From contig NZ_AXVA01000010.1 of assembly GCF_000482325.1 (NCBI RefSeq), positions 62,001 to 126,000 on the forward strand: DNA of 64,000 nucleotides, in the 5' to 3' direction. How positions within the stretch are numbered: the first letter of the stretch is position 1; each line of letters begins with the position of its first letter. Positions 61,950-64,000 of this stretch are shown in pieces. Made by a program: the position numbers and the translations under genes. This DNA is from Bacillus sp. UNC438CL73TsuS30. Its GTDB lineage: Bacteria > Bacillota > Bacilli > Bacillales > Cytobacillaceae. The notes under the pieces are model-generated. The model was given only the letters and a program-made list of their open reading frames with translations, did no database searches and was not told the origin of the DNA.

Positions 61950-64000
61950 ATGATCATAAAAAATATTAAATTCAATATTCAAGCAAAAATCATTACAGGC
62001 TATTTAACCATCTTGATATGCCTTGGGATCTCTCTACTAATCGTCAATGATAGAATGACAGATTTACAGAAGCAGGCAGACTTCCTTTCCAGTCATGATA
62101 TCCAAGTCCACGACTTGGTCAATCAGCTGCAAAAAAATGTTCTCGACATGGAAACCGGCATGCGAGGCTATGTGATCACGGGAGATAACCAATATCTGGA
62201 CCCCTATGAGGAGGGAAGCAGAAGCTGGCTGGTTAATTATAATAAGCTTCATTCGCTATTAATGTATAACAAGAACCAGAAGCATAACCTCGAGGAAATC
62301 AAACCGCTAATCCAAAGCTGGATCAAAAACTCCGGGGAATATGTGATCGAGGCGAAAAAGGCAAATGATACAGCTGCCTTAAATCAGCATTTTAAAGAAA
62401 ACACGGGGAAAAAGCTGACTGATCAACTGAATAAACAATTTGATTCCTTTCTTGAGGAAGAAAAGCAGTTGACCGCGAAACGGATTGATAAACTGAATCA
62501 AAATAATATGAATTTAAGAATTACTTTTTATACGATTATCATATTAGTGTCCATCATCACATTAGTAACGGCCTTTTCACTCGGGAACTCGATTGTAAAA
62601 ACGATCAGGCAGGTTGTAAGAACGATTCAAAGCATCACTGAATCCAAAGTCGATCTTTCCACACGCATAAAAGTGAAAACCCGTGATGAGACCCGTGACC
62701 TGGCCGATGCGATGAACAATCTCCTCAGCAGTTTGGAGAAGCAAAGCTGGATTCAGAAAAGTATGACGGAAATCTCGACAATGTATCAGGGAATCACCGA
62801 TATCACCGTGCTAGCTCAAACCTTTATCACAAAGCTTGCCCCGTTGCTCGATGCTGTTTATGGGGTCGTCTATTTGCGGAAAGCGGATGGTCAAGGCGTT
62901 CATTTTGTCAAAACAGCGGGCTATGCGATTAAAGATCAGGATGTTGCCTCAAGCTTTCGCCTAGGGGAAGGGATGGTGGGACAATGTGCCCTGGATCAAA
63001 GAATTTTTCTTATCGACACTTTGCCTGAAGATCATATCAAACTAACCTCCGGCCTAGGAGCATCCTCGCCGACCCATTTACTAGTTGCTCCGATCGTGGT
63101 GGACGGCAAGGTCGAGGCAGTCGTTGAGTTCGCTGCACTGCAGCCATTTCAAACGCAGCACCTCACCTTATTGGACCAGCTTCAAGATAAATTCGGTTCA
63201 TCGATTACGAGTGTGCTCGGACGGATGGAAGTAGAGAGACTGCTTAGTGAATCCCAGGTAATGACAGAGGAATTACAAGCACAATCGGAAGAACTTCAAG
63301 CGCAATCGGAGGAATTGCAAATGCAGCAGGAACAGCTGCAAATCTCCAATGACTTTTTAGAAGAGCAAAACCATCATGCCGAACAACGGGCCGCAGAGCT
63401 GAAAAAAGCGAAGGATGAATTAGTCGAATATTCGTTGAAGCTTGAGGAGAGCTCGCAATATAAATCGGATTTCCTTGCGAATATGTCGCATGAGTTGCGC
63501 ACACCGTTGAACAGTATTCTTATCCTCTCGCAAATGCTGATGGAAAATAATCAGGAAATGGACAAGGCAGAGGTCGAGGAATATTCACGCGTCGTGTACA
63601 CGGCTGGGGAAGATTTGCTGCGGCTGATCGATGATATCCTTGATTTATCGAAAATTGAGGCCGGGAAAATTGAAATTTTAACTGACGAAGTGAATGTCAC
63701 AGAGATTCCGCAACTATTAAAAAACATGTTTGATCCGGTTGCAGCGAAAAAGAGGGTGGCGTTTGAGGTCATAACACATCCGGATGTCCCTCCAGTCATC
63801 TCGACTGATGGACAAAGATTGCAGCAGATTTTAAAAAATCTTTTATCGAATGCCTTTAAATTCACTGAACAAGGGTCAGTAACGGTACGATTGGAGCTTG
63901 CTCCGCCAGACATTGCGGAAACATTAGAGGTGGAAGGACCGGTTATGGCGATTTCCGTGACGGATACGGGCATTGGAATACCTGCTGAAAAGCAGCAAAT
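61950..64000 (+). CDS. CHASE3-HAMP-GAF sensor histidine kinase (RsbK-like), 3' end beyond window
   Basis: The frame is open for 683 codons to the window end. An N-terminal membrane helix (KIITGYLTILICLGISLLIV) is followed by an extracellular CHASE3 domain with METGMRGYVITGDNQYLDPY, a second membrane helix near residue 200 and a HAMP segment. A GAF domain lies at about residues 280-430 (GMVGQCALDQRIFLIDTLP). A Gln/Glu-rich coiled coil (EELQAQSEELQ repeats) leads to the kinase core, with H-box MSHELRTPLNS (His514), N-box LQQILKNLLSNAFKFT and the start of the G1 box (VTDTGIGIP). This is the order of B. cereus RsbK; whether receiver domains follow cannot be seen. TATAAT at 61926-61931 may be its -10. 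Confidence 0.88.
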   Translation, partial: MIIKNIKFNIQAKIITGYLTILICLGISLLIVNDRMTDLQKQADFLSSHDIQVHDLVNQLQKNVLDMETGMRGYVITGDNQYLDPYEEGSRSWLVNYNKLHSLLMYNKNQKHNLEEIKPLIQSWIKNSGEYVIEAKKANDTAALNQHFKENTGKKLTDQLNKQFDSFLEEEKQLTAKRIDKLNQNNMNLRITFYTIIILVSIITLVTAFSLGNSIVKTIRQVVRTIQSITESKVDLSTRIKVKTRDETRDLADAMNNLLSSLEKQSWIQKSMTEISTMYQGITDITVLAQTFITKLAPLLDAVYGVVYLRKADGQGVHFVKTAGYAIKDQDVASSFRLGEGMVGQCALDQRIFLIDTLPEDHIKLTSGLGASSPTHLLVAPIVVDGKVEAVVEFAALQPFQTQHLTLLDQLQDKFGSSITSVLGRMEVERLLSESQVMTEELQAQSEELQAQSEELQMQQEQLQISNDFLEEQNHHAEQRAAELKKAKDELVEYSLKLEESSQYKSDFLANMSHELRTPLNSILILSQMLMENNQEMDKAEVEEYSRVVYTAGEDLLRLIDDILDLSKIEAGKIEILTDEVNVTEIPQLLKNMFDPVAAKKRVAFEVITHPDVPPVISTDGQRLQQILKNLLSNAFKFTEQGSVTVRLELAPPDIAETLEVEGPVMAISVTDTGIGIPAEKQQ

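Noticed and set aside
63551..63973. 140-aa minus-strand frame opposite the histidine kinase
   Set aside because: It is antisense to the conserved kinase core (H-box to G1 region) and Ser/Phe-rich as expected for a shadow frame.

Overview
This 64 kb window is a chromosomal segment of a Gram-positive, endospore-forming Bacillaceae bacterium. The evidence is the set of sporulation genes (spo0F, spoIIR), the delta subunit of RNA polymerase, Bacillus-type ribosome binding sites, and a gene order that largely matches the B. subtilis rpoE-pyrG to atp region. I cannot name the species. The nuo cluster beside the atp operon and the RsbK/RsbY-like pair at the right end point away from B. subtilis itself and towards Neobacillus- or B. 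cereus-like lineages (inference).

Layout. 1-3.9 kb: a cut-off TetR regulator and icmF (fused isobutyryl-CoA mutase). 4-25.6 kb: the conserved housekeeping block rpoE, pyrG (behind a CTP-sensing attenuator), ywjG, spo0F, fbaA, a transaldolase-like aldolase, murA2, glpX, rho, rpmE, tdk, a lipoprotein gene, prfA, prmC, spoIIR, ywlB, ywlC, mntP, ywlE, rpiB, ywlG, glyA and upp. A DnaA-box cluster lies over the ywlC start. 25.8-28 kb: a Vpr-like secreted subtilase between upp and the ATP synthase operon. 28.3-35.7 kb: atpZ-I-B-E-F-H-A-G-D-C. 35.7-44.3 kb: a fructosamine (Amadori product) utilisation cluster, with sugar ABC importer frlONM, a second SIS protein, kinase frlD, divergent frlB, an frlC-like epimerase gene and the GntR regulator frlR. 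A shared 14-bp box sits on three promoters. 44.6-55.5 kb: nuoABCDHIJKLMN, an 11-subunit complex I without NuoEFG. 55.5-64 kb: a general-stress region. It holds csbD, a TM-helix-repeat channel-like protein, a TrkA-C membrane protein, small hypothetical proteins, a CorA transporter, an RsbY-like REC-PP2C phosphatase, dps, and a CHASE3-HAMP-GAF histidine kinase that runs off the window. Six sigma-B-like promoters can be read there.

The genes serve central carbon metabolism (fbaA, glpX, the aldolase, rpiB), nucleotide and one-carbon metabolism (pyrG, tdk, upp, glyA), translation and transcription termination (rpmE, prfA, prmC, rho, ywlC), energy conservation (atp and nuo operons), scavenging of glycated amino acids (frl), and stress signalling (right end).

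The most unusual signal is a family of short intergenic repeats with a core like GCAAATAAA or GCCAATAAA. They are spaced at 20-21 bp, and each array lies just downstream of an intrinsic terminator (about 20.93-21.17, 25.66-25.74, 41.29-41.33 and 57.37-57.48 kb). A possibly related 52-bp tandem repeat carrying hairpins lies at 15.58-15.86 kb. No rRNA, tRNA, CRISPR array, insertion sequence or prophage was seen.
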